A stretch of DNA of 64,000 bases, taken from the NCBI GenBank assembly GCA_027078745.1, contig JALWWO010000019.1, positions 219,972 through 283,971 of the forward strand, in the 5' to 3' direction. The notes below the pieces were generated by a model that was given only the letters and a program-made list of their open reading frames with translations, made no database searches and was not told the origin of the DNA. This document shows positions 53,722 through 64,000 of this stretch, in pieces; position 1 is the first letter of the stretch; each line of letters starts with the position of its first letter. Both the position numbers and the translations under genes were made by a program. The DNA is from Chromatiaceae bacterium. Its GTDB lineage: Bacteria > Pseudomonadota > Gammaproteobacteria > Chromatiales > Chromatiaceae.

Positions 53722-53872
53722 CATCACGCTCCTTTGAGTGTTTGATCGGGGATCGATCGCTCATTATTATGGGCCCCCTCTCGGCGGGCCTCTCACCTAC
53801 CGGCAGTTATCGCTGTCCACCGGTATGTTTCCAGAGCCTACCCCCCCTTTCGGGAGCTGTCAATCACATTGA

Positions 53873-55587
<1,715 letters not shown>

Positions 55588-55588
<1 letters not shown>

Positions 55589-56427
55589 TGCAGTTGCTCG
55601 GGCGAGCGGTAGGACTGCAACAGCCCCTCTTTCTCATCGCGGGGCCCTGCGTACTAGAGAGCCGAGCCCTAGCGGAAGAGGTGGCGGGCACCCTCAAAGC
55701 CCTGGCCGAGCGCCTGGGGATGCTGTACATCTTCAAGGCTTCCTTCGACAAGGCGAATCGTTCTTCCCTTTCCAGCTTCCGCGGTTTGGGCATGGAGCAG
55801 GGATTGGCGATCTTGGAAGGCGTGCGGCGGGAAATCGGGGTACCGGTACTCACCGATGTCCACGAGAACACACCTTTAGAAGAAGTGGCCAGCGTGGTGG
55901 ACGTGCTGCAGACGCCTGCTTTTCTCTGCCGCCAGACCGATTTCATCCAGCGGGTGGCGCGCCAAGGGCTGCCCGTCCATCTCAAGAAAGGACAGTTTCT
56001 CGCGCCCTGGGAGATGAAACTCGTGGTGGAAAAGGCCCGGGCCACGGGCAATCAACAGCTTCTCGTCTGTGAACGCGGTGTAAGCTTCGGCTATAACCAT
56101 CTGATCTCCGACATGCGCGCCCTGCACGTCCTGCGGGAAACCGGCTGTCCGGTGGTCTTCGATGCCACCCATTCGGTGCAGCTACCCGGCGGACAGGGGG
56201 ATCGCTCCGGCGGGGAACGCGTCTATGTGCCCCTGTTAGCGCGGGCAGCGGTGGCTGCAGGCATTTCCGGCCTCTTTCTGGAAACTCATCCGGATCCGGA
56301 CAATGCCAAGAGCGATGGGCCGAATTCCTGGCCCCTGCAAGAGATGGGCGCTTTACTGGAAAACCTGATGGCCTTGGATCAGCTCGTCAAAGCACAGGGC
56401 TTTCTAGAAATCAAACCATGTTCCTAA
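55588..56427 (+). CDS. kdsA: 3-deoxy-8-phosphooctulonate synthase KdsA
   Basis: This 279-aa enzyme condenses arabinose 5-phosphate and PEP into KDO 8-phosphate for lipid A core. Family motifs are [22 protein letters not shown] and [15 protein letters not shown]. The ATG overlaps the pyrG stop. Its presence shows that the cell makes LPS with KDO. Confidence 0.97.
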
Positions 56428-56436
56428 ATTTCATGA

Positions 56437-57741
<1,305 letters not shown>

Positions 57742-57744
57742 GCC

Positions 57745-58047
57745 ATGCGTTGGCTGGCGCTGGTCCTGCTCGGTCTGCTGATTGGGCTGCAAGTCCGGCT
57801 CTGGATGGGGGAAGGAAGTCTGGCAGAGCTGCAATCCCTCCGGCACGAGATCCAGCACCAACAGGCCGCCATTCAACGCTTCACCGCGCGCAATCGGACG
57901 CTGCAAGCTGCAGTGGAAGATCTGCGGGCAGGGCAGGAAGCCTTGGAAGAACGGGCCCGCAGTGAACTCGGCATGATTCAAGAGGGAGAGCTCTTCATTC
58001 AGGTGCTCGAATCCCCGAGGACCGGCGAGGCGCGGGGTGCGCACTGA
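57745..58047 (+). CDS. ftsB: Cell division protein FtsB
   Basis: This 100-aa protein has one N-terminal membrane segment (about 3-21) followed by a coiled coil (LAELQSLRHEIQHQQAAIQR) and the conserved end EERARSELGMIQEGE. It forms the FtsQBL complex at the division septum. It lies between eno and ispD, the standard order. Its 3' end overlaps ispD by 11 bp. Confidence 0.94.
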   Translation: MRWLALVLLGLLIGLQVRLWMGEGSLAELQSLRHEIQHQQAAIQRFTARNRTLQAAVEDLRAGQEALEERARSELGMIQEGELFIQVLESPRTGEARGAH

Positions 58048-58750
58048 TCCTTCCGATCACTGGGTGGTGATTCCCGCTGCGGGGATCGGTCGTCGCATGG
58101 GGGCCAACTTGCCCAAGCAATATTTGGATCTGGCGGGCTTGCCGGTGATCGAGTACAGCTTGCGCCTCTTTCTGAACCATCCCCGTATCACGGGCATTCT
58201 GGTGGTCCTGCATCCCGAAGATGCCCATTGGGATCAAGTGCCCTCCGCACGGCACAAATCCATCATGCGGGTAGCGGGGGGAAAGGAGCGCTGTTATTCC
58301 GTGCTCAACGGATTGAATCACCTCATCTCCTGGGCACGAGCGGAAGATTGGGTACTGGTCCATGACGCAGCCCGCCCCTGCTTACGGCGGGAAGATCTGG
58401 ATCAATTGGTCGACCGATTGGCAGGCCATCCCCTGGGCGGGCTGTTGGGCAAGCCTGTGCAAGACACTATGAAGCTTGCGGACGATACGCAGCGAGTCTT
58501 GCACACCGTCCCTCGGGAAAGGCTCTGGCACGCCTACACCCCCCAGATGTTCCGCTTGGGCATTCTACATCGCTGCCTGCAAGCAGCCCTGGCGGCGGGC
58601 GAGCTGGTCACCGACGAAGCCAGCGCGTTGGAATGGTGCGGGAAGCAGCCCCTGCTGGTGGAAGGGCACGGGGATAACATCAAGATCACCAGACCGGAAG
58701 ATCTGGCGCTTGCAAAGCTCTATCTACAGGGGCAAGGGCGATGTTCTTGA
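58037..58750 (+). CDS. ispD: 2-C-methyl-D-erythritol 4-phosphate cytidylyltransferase IspD
   Basis: This 237-aa MEP-pathway enzyme couples CTP to methylerythritol phosphate. It has the nucleotide-binding motif VIPAAGIGRRMGANLPKQY and the family signature VLVHDAARPCL. The GTG start lies inside the end of ftsB. It overlaps ispF by 10 bp. Confidence 0.96.
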   Translation: MRTDPSDHWVVIPAAGIGRRMGANLPKQYLDLAGLPVIEYSLRLFLNHPRITGILVVLHPEDAHWDQVPSARHKSIMRVAGGKERCYSVLNGLNHLISWARAEDWVLVHDAARPCLRREDLDQLVDRLAGHPLGGLLGKPVQDTMKLADDTQRVLHTVPRERLWHAYTPQMFRLGILHRCLQAALAAGELVTDEASALEWCGKQPLLVEGHGDNIKITRPEDLALAKLYLQGQGRCS

Positions 58751-59235
58751 TCGGACAGGGGATGGATGCCCACCGTTTTGCGCCGGATCGCCCCTTGGTG
58801 CTCGGCGGCGTGCGGATTCCCGATGAACCGGGCTTACGGGCCCATTCCGATGGGGATGTGGTCATCCATGCCCTCTGCGATGCTCTGTTGGGCGCGGCTA
58901 CCCTGGGGGACATCGGCAGGCATTTTCCGGACAGCGACGCCCGATACCGGCACATCGACAGCCGCGTTCTGCTGCGCCAGACGATGGAGAAGCTGCGGGC
59001 GCGTAAACTTCGGGTACAGAATGCAGATCTCACGATCATCGCCCAGAAGCCCAAGCTTTCCCCCTATTTCGAGGCGATGCGGTCAATCCTCGCCCAGGAT
59101 CTGAGCTGCCCGCCGAATCGGGTCAATCTCAAGGCCACGACCACCGAGGGCATGGGCTTCACCGGCCGGAAAGAGGGCATCGCTGCCCTCGCGGTGGTGC
59201 TGCTGCGGGAAGTTTCTCAGAACGATTTTCCCTGA
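58741..59235 (+). CDS. ispF: 2-C-methyl-D-erythritol 2,4-cyclodiphosphate synthase IspF
   Basis: This 164-aa trimeric enzyme closes the cyclodiphosphate in the MEP pathway. It has the zinc-binding start GQGMDAHRFAPD, the signature AHSDGDVVIHALCDALLGA, and KATTTEGMGFTGRKEGI. Its last 19 bp overlap the convergent wzt-like gene. Confidence 0.97.
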   Translation: MFLIGQGMDAHRFAPDRPLVLGGVRIPDEPGLRAHSDGDVVIHALCDALLGAATLGDIGRHFPDSDARYRHIDSRVLLRQTMEKLRARKLRVQNADLTIIAQKPKLSPYFEAMRSILAQDLSCPPNRVNLKATTTEGMGFTGRKEGIAALAVVLLREVSQNDFP

Positions 59236-59930
59236 TGATCGGTGAGGAAGGCCCGATAGGCTTCGATGACCGGGCCCACCTCCCCCTCCAGACGACTCAC
59301 CCCTTGTTCGATCCAAACCGCTCGATTGCACAACTTTCGCACCTGCTGGGGATTGTGGGAAACCAAGATGACGGTCTGGTCGGACCGAATCTTTTCCCGC
59401 AGGGCCTGGGCGGATTTCTTCTGAAATTCCAGGTCCCCCACCCCCAGCACCTCATCGATCAGGAGCACATCCGGCTGCATCTGAATGGCTACGGAAAAGC
59501 CCAACCGAGCCCGCATGCCGGTGGAATAGGTCTTCATGGGCTCGTGGATCCAATCGCCCAGTTCAGAAAAGGCGATGATCGCCTCCATGCGATCCAAGAC
59601 CTGACGGCGGGAAAACCCCAGCAACATGCCGCTCAGCAGGGCATTGGTCCAGCCGCTGAGCTGGGGATCGAAGCCGGCTTGTAACGCCAGCAGAGAGGTG
59701 CGTGCCCCTCGGTTGATGAGCCGTCCCCGATCCGGCTGAATGATGCCCGCGATGACACGGAGCAAGGTGCTCTTGCCCACTCCATTGCGCCCCAGCACCC
59801 CCAGGGAGTCGCCTGGGTAGAGGCGGAAGGAAACGGCTCGCAATGCCTCGAAATAGCGATGCCGAAAGAACGCGCGCCGAGAACGGTAGCGCACGCCCAC
59901 CCTTTGCAGCTCGATCAGGGGCACACTCAT
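59217..59930 (-). CDS. Polysaccharide ABC exporter ATPase (Wzt/KpsT-like)
   Basis: This 237-aa ATPase has Walker A GRNGVGKST, the ABC signature YSTGMRARLGF, Walker B DVLLIDEVLGVGD and the switch His in VSHNPQQ. The signature and length fit ABC-2 polysaccharide or teichoic-acid exporters. It lacks the C-terminal carbohydrate-binding domain of O-antigen Wzt proteins, so it resembles KpsT or short Wzt. It is coupled by a 4-bp overlap to the permease gene and may export the glycan made at 13-22 kb. Confidence 0.92.
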   Translation of the reverse strand: MSVPLIELQRVGVRYRSRRAFFRHRYFEALRAVSFRLYPGDSLGVLGRNGVGKSTLLRVIAGIIQPDRGRLINRGARTSLLALQAGFDPQLSGWTNALLSGMLLGFSRRQVLDRMEAIIAFSELGDWIHEPMKTYSTGMRARLGFSVAIQMQPDVLLIDEVLGVGDLEFQKKSAQALREKIRSDQTVILVSHNPQQVRKLCNRAVWIEQGVSRLEGEVGPVIEAYRAFLTDHQGKSF

Positions 59931-60706
59931 TCTGTCAGCACCCGAGGATAGAGGGCGTCGAACCGACGGAGCAGGAAATAGGCGAGAGCACAGAAAAAAG
60001 CGCCATAGCTCGCCAGCACGGCCATTTTTCCCAGAGCGGGCAAATTGCCATACAGCAAGATTTCTCGGTACAGATGGAGGAGGGTTGCGACGGGGTTAGC
60101 GAGAAAGAGGCTCTGCAGGGCTTCGGGAATTGCGCTCAGCTGGTAGAACACGCCGGAGCCGAACAGAAGCAGTTGCAGGCCGGTGGCGACCACAAAGCGC
60201 AGATCCGGCAGAAAGGGCACCAAAGCGGCTACTACCCCCGCAACGCCTGTCACCAAGATCAGTTGCAGCAGGACGACCAGGGGAAAGGCCAACCAGCTCA
60301 TCTGGAGATAACCCGCTCCCAGCAGATAGCAGAGCAAGAGGAAGAAAACAAAGCCTTGCTTCACCAGATCTTGCAGAACGGTGGCCAGCGGCAGCAGGAT
60401 CTTGGGAAAATAGACCTGTAACATCAATCCTTTGCCGGAACTGATGCTCTGGGTTGCATTGGAGACGGTGCGCTGGAACCAGTTCCAAGCCACCACCCCC
60501 ACCAGGAGAAAATCTACAAAATTCGCGGTACCCCGCTGCAGTAGCACTCCGAAGACCAGATAAAACACACTGAGGCTGAGCAGGGGTTCTAGGAACCACC
60601 AGAGCACATGGAGGTATTGTTTTGAGGCTTCTGAGGCCAATCGAGCGCGCACCAGCACCCAGAGCAATTCATCATATCTTTGTTCTGAATGTGCTCTCTC
60701 GTCCAT
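59927..60706 (-). CDS. Polysaccharide ABC exporter permease (Wzm/KpsM-like)
   Basis: This 259-aa ABC-2 membrane protein has about six membrane segments and the motif FVDFLLVGVVAWNWFQRTV, followed by YFPKILLPLATVLQDL, both typical of polysaccharide export permeases. The ATG at 60706 gives the family N-terminus; the frame extends further upstream without support. It precedes the ATPase gene with a 4-bp overlap. Confidence 0.92.
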   Translation of the reverse strand: MDERAHSEQRYDELLWVLVRARLASEASKQYLHVLWWFLEPLLSLSVFYLVFGVLLQRGTANFVDFLLVGVVAWNWFQRTVSNATQSISSGKGLMLQVYFPKILLPLATVLQDLVKQGFVFFLLLCYLLGAGYLQMSWLAFPLVVLLQLILVTGVAGVVAALVPFLPDLRFVVATGLQLLLFGSGVFYQLSAIPEALQSLFLANPVATLLHLYREILLYGNLPALGKMAVLASYGAFFCALAYFLLRRFDALYPRVLTE

Positions 60707-60846
60707 GGGAACCGCGTTTCTAAACAGCTTCTGTGAGAGAATAGAATTATGAATACAAGGCAATGCTACCTCCACCGCTGGGAAGGGGAGGGAACAGTGC
60801 TGTACCATGGGTGGATCACGCCGTTCAAGCACTTTTGGAGAGATTG

Positions 60847-61329
60847 ATGAAGACTGCGATTTTCCATCGGTTCCTCGCCGCTGCGATCAGCCTGGGCACA
60901 GCTACCGGCGTCGCCGCACCGATGACCACCGCCGATATCAAGCCCACGGATCAGGGGGTGTTGTTCGTGAACTATCTGGGGGTGCCCATCGTCGATGCGT
61001 TCGCCCAGCCTCGGGAGCAATGCGAGGTATACCTCTGTGACCAATGGAAGTCATTGGATCCCAAGGGTTGGGTGCTGGAAAACGGGAAGGCCGCTGCCAT
61101 GGGCATGATCTTCTCCTCGCCGGAAGGACAACCCAAAATCTGCCAATGGGCTTTGAAGATCGTCACCGAGGATGCCCACAGCTATGCATTCGGACCGATG
61201 AATATCTGTGTGCCCGAGCTGCGCAATCGCATCGATTTCATCCGGTCGGACGATGGCACCGTCAAAGCTGTGCAGAACTGGAAGGATGAAAAGGGCCTGC
61301 CTCAATCCTCCGCTTTCGTCGCCCAGTGA
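60847..61329 (+). CDS. Small secreted protein of unknown function
   Basis: This 160-aa protein has a signal peptide (about 1-24, ending TGVAA). The mature part has three cysteines (EQCEVYLCDQW, KICQWALK and NICVPEL give four in total) and no motif I recognise. GGAGAG precedes ATG 60847. It is followed 69 bp later by a YgiW-like gene, so the two may be co-expressed in the periplasm. I cannot assign a function. Confidence 0.7.
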   Translation: MKTAIFHRFLAAAISLGTATGVAAPMTTADIKPTDQGVLFVNYLGVPIVDAFAQPREQCEVYLCDQWKSLDPKGWVLENGKAAAMGMIFSSPEGQPKICQWALKIVTEDAHSYAFGPMNICVPELRNRIDFIRSDDGTVKAVQNWKDEKGLPQSSAFVAQ

Positions 61330-61341
61330 TCCCCCTATTCT

Positions 61342-61369
61342 CCCCCTGCGGGGGGCGGCAAAACCGCCC
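61342..61369 (+). other. Two competing GC-rich hairpins before the YgiW-like gene
   Basis: CCCCC-TGC-GGGGG (61342-61355) and GGGCGG-CAAAA-CCGCCC (61353-61369) share bases, so only one can form at a time. No T-run follows, so neither is a standard terminator. They may stabilise or attenuate the upstream mRNA. Confidence 0.4.
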
Positions 61370-61398
61370 AACTGCTACCTAAAACAGAGGAAACCAAG

Positions 61399-61740
61399 AT
61401 GCATCGGTTATCCGCGCTATTATTCGCACTCGCTTTCTCCGCATCAGCTTCAGCAGAGTTTGTTGGTCCAGGCACAACCCCAAACTTGACGACGGTACAA
61501 GCCGTCGCTGCGGCGGGGGATGATCTGCCCGTCGTCCTGGAGGGCTATCTCGTCAGAGAACTCAGACCGGAGCACTATGTTTTCAAGGATGCCACCGGCG
61601 AGATCGAGGTCGAGATCGATCAAGAAGATTTCGGCGGGATCGCGATCACACCGGAGATAAAAGTCCGGATCAGGGGGGAAGTGGATCGGAACTTTGGTTC
61701 GACCACCATTGACGTGGACCACATTCAGCCGGTCCAATAA
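61399..61740 (+). CDS. YgiW/YdeI-family (BOF domain) periplasmic protein
   Basis: This 113-aa protein has a signal peptide (ending SASASA) and an OB-fold domain of the BOF type: VLEGYLVRELRPEHYVFKDA followed by EIEVEIDQEDFGG and KVRIRGEVDRNFGSTTIDVD. E. coli YgiW and YdeI belong to this family and are linked to stress and cation or antimicrobial tolerance. The ligand is unknown. Confidence 0.88.
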   Translation: MHRLSALLFALAFSASASAEFVGPGTTPNLTTVQAVAAAGDDLPVVLEGYLVRELRPEHYVFKDATGEIEVEIDQEDFGGIAITPEIKVRIRGEVDRNFGSTTIDVDHIQPVQ

Positions 61741-61782
61741 CGGATCTCATCCAGCCCCCCATCGGGGCAGGAAGACAGCAAG

Positions 61783-61983
61783 ATGCGCATTCTTCTCAAC
61801 GGTACCCCGAAGGAGATCCCAGAAGGGATCGACCTGGCTGCTTTGATCGAACAACTCGATCTCGGCAATCGCCGCTTAGCAATCGAAGTCAATGAAGAAC
61901 TGGTACCCCGCAGCCAGTTTGCGGAATACCAGCTTTCCCCGGAAGATCGGGTAGAGATCATCCAGGCGGTCGGCGGCGGCTGA
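61783..61983 (+). CDS. thiS: Sulfur carrier protein ThiS
   Basis: This 66-aa ubiquitin-fold protein begins MRILLNGTPKEIP and ends VEIIQAVGGG. The C-terminal Gly-Gly is adenylated and thiocarboxylated to deliver sulfur to thiazole for thiamine. thiG, its usual neighbour, does not follow; priA converges 4 bp after the stop. Length and end are normal. Confidence 0.93.
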   Translation: MRILLNGTPKEIPEGIDLAALIEQLDLGNRRLAIEVNEELVPRSQFAEYQLSPEDRVEIIQAVGGG

Positions 61984-61987
61984 ACCT

Positions 61988-64000
61988 TCAATCCATCTCC
62001 AACGGGTCCACATCCAAGGACCAGCGCACCCGCATCTGGATGCTATAGAGCGCAGGCACCCAGGCCCGAAGAAATGCCTGCAACTGCGGACGGTGCTGAG
62101 CCTGAAGCAATAATTGGGCGCGATAGCGACCGGCGCGCCGTTCTCTGGGGGCGGGCACCGGACCCAGTACGAGAATGCCTGCCGCATCCAGGTTTTCCAT
62201 GCGCTGCATCGCTTGTTCTAAATAGGCTTGGGCAGTCTCGGGCTTTCGAGCCTCCGCAGACAGCAGGGCTTGGAAGCTGTAGGGGGGCAAGCCCGCTTCC
62301 CTGCGCTCCGCCAAGGCCTTTTCCGCAAACTCGGCATAACTTCCTCGCTGCAAGATCTGCAACAGGGGGTGATCGGGATGACGGGTCTGCAGCAGCACCT
62401 TACCCGGGCGCTGGGCACGGCCCGCCCGACCTGCCATCTGAAGGATGAGCTGCGCCATGCGCTCCGGCGCCCGGAAATCCAGACTGTACAAGCTGTTATC
62501 CACCCCCAGAATGCCCACCAAAGTGACTTGGGGGAAATGGTGCCCCTTCGCCAACATCTGGGTGCCCAGGAGCAAGGGATAGCGCCCCGCGCGGGCGTCC
62601 GCCAAGAGCTGATGCAAGTGCCCTTTCCGCTGGGTGCTGTCCCGATCCACGCGCGCCATGGGCAGATCGGGAAACAGGACGCGGAGATTCTCTTCCAAGC
62701 GTTCCGTGCCCTGGCCCAAAGGTCGCAGATCCAAGCCCCCGCAGTTCGAACAGCGTTTGGGCAAGGGCTGAGAAAAGCTGCAATGGTGACAGCGAAGCCG
62801 ATGATCGGACCGATGCACCACCAGCTGGACCCCACAATGGGGGCAAGTGTGGATCCAACCGCACTGATGGCAGCAGAACGCCGGCGCATAGCCCCGTCGG
62901 TTGAGCAACAGGAGTACCTGGCCGCCCTGAGCGAACTGCTGCCGCATTGCCTCGATCAGTGCGGGAGAAAGCCCCCCGCAGAGGGGTTGATTCCGAATGT
63001 CGATCAGGTGCATCGGAGGGATTTGCGCGTTGCCCGCCCGTCGAGGCAGGCGCAACCAGCGGTAGCGCCCTTGCTGCGCATTGTGCAAGGTCTCTAGGGC
63101 AGGGGTTGCAGAGCCTAGGACCACGGGGCAGCCGGTTCGCCGGGCGCGAAGCACGGCCAGGTCTCGGGCGGAATAGGGAAAGCCCTCCCGCTGTTTAAAG
63201 GAAAGATCCTGTTCTTCGTCCACCAGGATCAAGCCCAGACGGGGCAGGGGAGTGAAAACGGCAGAGCGTGTGCCCAACACCACATCTGCTTCCCCGCGCG
63301 CCGCCTGTTGCCAGGCGCGCAGCCGCGCCCCCGAGGACAATCCCGAGTGCAGCACCGCCAAGCGCCCGCCGATGCGCTCGGTCAACCGCCGTTCCAACTG
63401 GGGGGTCAGGCCGATTTCTGGCACCAGCAGCAAGGCTTGCTTGCCGGCGGCGATCAGGGAAATCAAGAGGCGAATATAGACCTCGGTCTTGCCGCTGCCC
63501 GTAACTCCTTCCAGCAGAAAAGCTTGAAAGCGGCCGAAACTCGCCTGCACGGCTTGGATAGCCCGCTGCTGATCGGGATGCAGGGAAAAGGGCGCCTCCT
63601 TGGTCGGACGGGCAGGGAAGGGGGCTGAAATCCGGCAGGATTCGACCCAACCCCGCTGCTTCAGGTTTCGCAAACTGGCGTCGCAAGAACCCAGCGCCGC
63701 CTGCAGGGCTGCCCTAGATACCCCTTGGGGAGATCGCTGCAAGTAGATCAGGATTTCCCGCTGTTTCTTCGCCCGACCCAACTGAGCAGGATCCGCCTGT
63801 TTGCCCAGATCGGTGAGCCGGAACCCCGGGAGATCCAAGGGCGGCAGGGGTTTGGGTTGTCGAAAAGGGGGAGGCAAGGCGCTGAACAGGGCTTGTCCCA
63901 GGGGATAGCCATAGTAATCCGCTGCCCAGCGGATGAAATCCAGATCTTGCGCCCGCAGTATAGGTTGGTCGTCGATCCGGCCAAGGATGGACTTGATGCG
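61988..64000 (-). CDS. priA: Primosomal protein N' (replication restart helicase PriA), 5' end outside window
   Basis: The 671 codons visible lack roughly the first 60 residues; the frame is open to the window edge and the last bases encode ILGRIDDQPILRAQDLDF, part of the DNA-binding domain. Helicase motifs include EGVTGSGKTEVY (Walker A), LVDEEQD (DEAH-type box), LGSATPALET and QMAGRAGRAQRPG. Paired zinc-binding cysteines sit at CCHQCGWIHTCPHCG and CHHCSF...CSNCGG. PriA restarts stalled forks. It converges on thiS with a 4-bp gap. Confidence 0.97.
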   Translation of the reverse strand, partial: RIKSILGRIDDQPILRAQDLDFIRWAADYYGYPLGQALFSALPPPFRQPKPLPPLDLPGFRLTDLGKQADPAQLGRAKKQREILIYLQRSPQGVSRAALQAALGSCDASLRNLKQRGWVESCRISAPFPARPTKEAPFSLHPDQQRAIQAVQASFGRFQAFLLEGVTGSGKTEVYIRLLISLIAAGKQALLLVPEIGLTPQLERRLTERIGGRLAVLHSGLSSGARLRAWQQAARGEADVVLGTRSAVFTPLPRLGLILVDEEQDLSFKQREGFPYSARDLAVLRARRTGCPVVLGSATPALETLHNAQQGRYRWLRLPRRAGNAQIPPMHLIDIRNQPLCGGLSPALIEAMRQQFAQGGQVLLLLNRRGYAPAFCCHQCGWIHTCPHCGVQLVVHRSDHRLRCHHCSFSQPLPKRCSNCGGLDLRPLGQGTERLEENLRVLFPDLPMARVDRDSTQRKGHLHQLLADARAGRYPLLLGTQMLAKGHHFPQVTLVGILGVDNSLYSLDFRAPERMAQLILQMAGRAGRAQRPGKVLLQTRHPDHPLLQILQRGSYAEFAEKALAERREAGLPPYSFQALLSAEARKPETAQAYLEQAMQRMENLDAAGILVLGPVPAPRERRAGRYRAQLLLQAQHRPQLQAFLRAWVPALYSIQMRVRWSLDVDPLEMD

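Noticed and set aside
53742-53760. Possible second FNR site (TTGATCGGGGATCGAT) upstream of the globule gene
   Set aside because: The half-sites are not correctly spaced and the second one does not match ATCAA.

Overview
The window reads as chromosomal DNA of a sulfur-oxidising gammaproteobacterium, related to purple sulfur bacteria or to free-living or symbiotic thiotrophs. The evidence is a dissimilatory adenylylsulfate reductase (aprBA), two glycine/tyrosine/tryptophan-rich secreted proteins of the sulfur-globule type, and a large YeiH-type putative sulfate exporter. Core gene clusters have the typical gammaproteobacterial order: nadB facing rpoE-rseABC-degP, pyrG-kdsA-eno-ftsB-ispD-ispF, and fimT-pilVWX-pilY1-pilE. 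Genes are densely packed, with many 1-4 nt start/stop overlaps and several convergent gene pairs whose 3' ends overlap. I saw no tRNA, rRNA, CRISPR array, insertion sequence or phage gene.

Layout. 1-3.1 kb: the 3' part of a ChpA/PilL-type hybrid chemotaxis kinase with a near-identical 450-bp tandem duplication of an HPt segment, plus a CheW-like protein. 3.1-8.8 kb: rsmE, aprBA with a terminator, a YkgJ-type cysteine-cluster protein and a cNMP-GGDEF protein. 8.9-11.4 kb: murJ-ribF. 11.4-21.9 kb, minus strand: an eight-gene operon for a surface glycan (amidotransferase, three glycosyltransferases, O-antigen ligase/polymerase, two SGNH-like membrane proteins, a penicillin-acylase-family hydrolase). 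21.9-29.7 kb: a membrane-anchored DegS-like protease and the minor pilin operon, whose PilY1 carries seven cysteine-rich repeats inside its VWA domain. 29.8-35.7 kb: nadB and the sigma-E stress operon. 35.7-38.4 kb: hpt, nagZ, an L,D-transpeptidase and the first globule-type protein. 38.5-41.8 kb: a membrane Ser/Thr kinase and a frameshifted PG-binding/Sel1 gene. 41.9-44.4 kb: a Fur-box-headed trio (porin, FMN-binding protein, PepSY membrane protein). 44.4-50.2 kb: gatB, a PlpD-like patatin autotransporter, trmO, rluB and a START-like protein. 50.2-53.7 kb: an FNR-headed operon with the sulfate exporter, a 53-aa membrane protein and a Usp protein, then the second globule protein. 53.9-59.2 kb: pyrG to ispF. 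59.2-60.7 kb: an ABC-2 polysaccharide exporter (wzm-wzt). 60.8-64 kb: two small secreted proteins, thiS and a partial priA.

How the genes may work together. AprBA oxidises sulfite to APS in the cytoplasm, the globule proteins would coat stored sulfur in the periplasm, and the YeiH-type carrier is a candidate route for sulfate out of the cell. The FNR gene upstream of the carrier has a perfect TTGAT-N4-ATCAA palindrome in front of it. The chemosensory genes and the pilin/PilY1 operon suggest regulated twitching or attachment. The most unusual items are the Cys-repeat PilY1, the Fur-controlled porin/flavoprotein/PepSY operon, and the FNR-exporter-microprotein-Usp operon with a hairpin over the usp ribosome-binding site.
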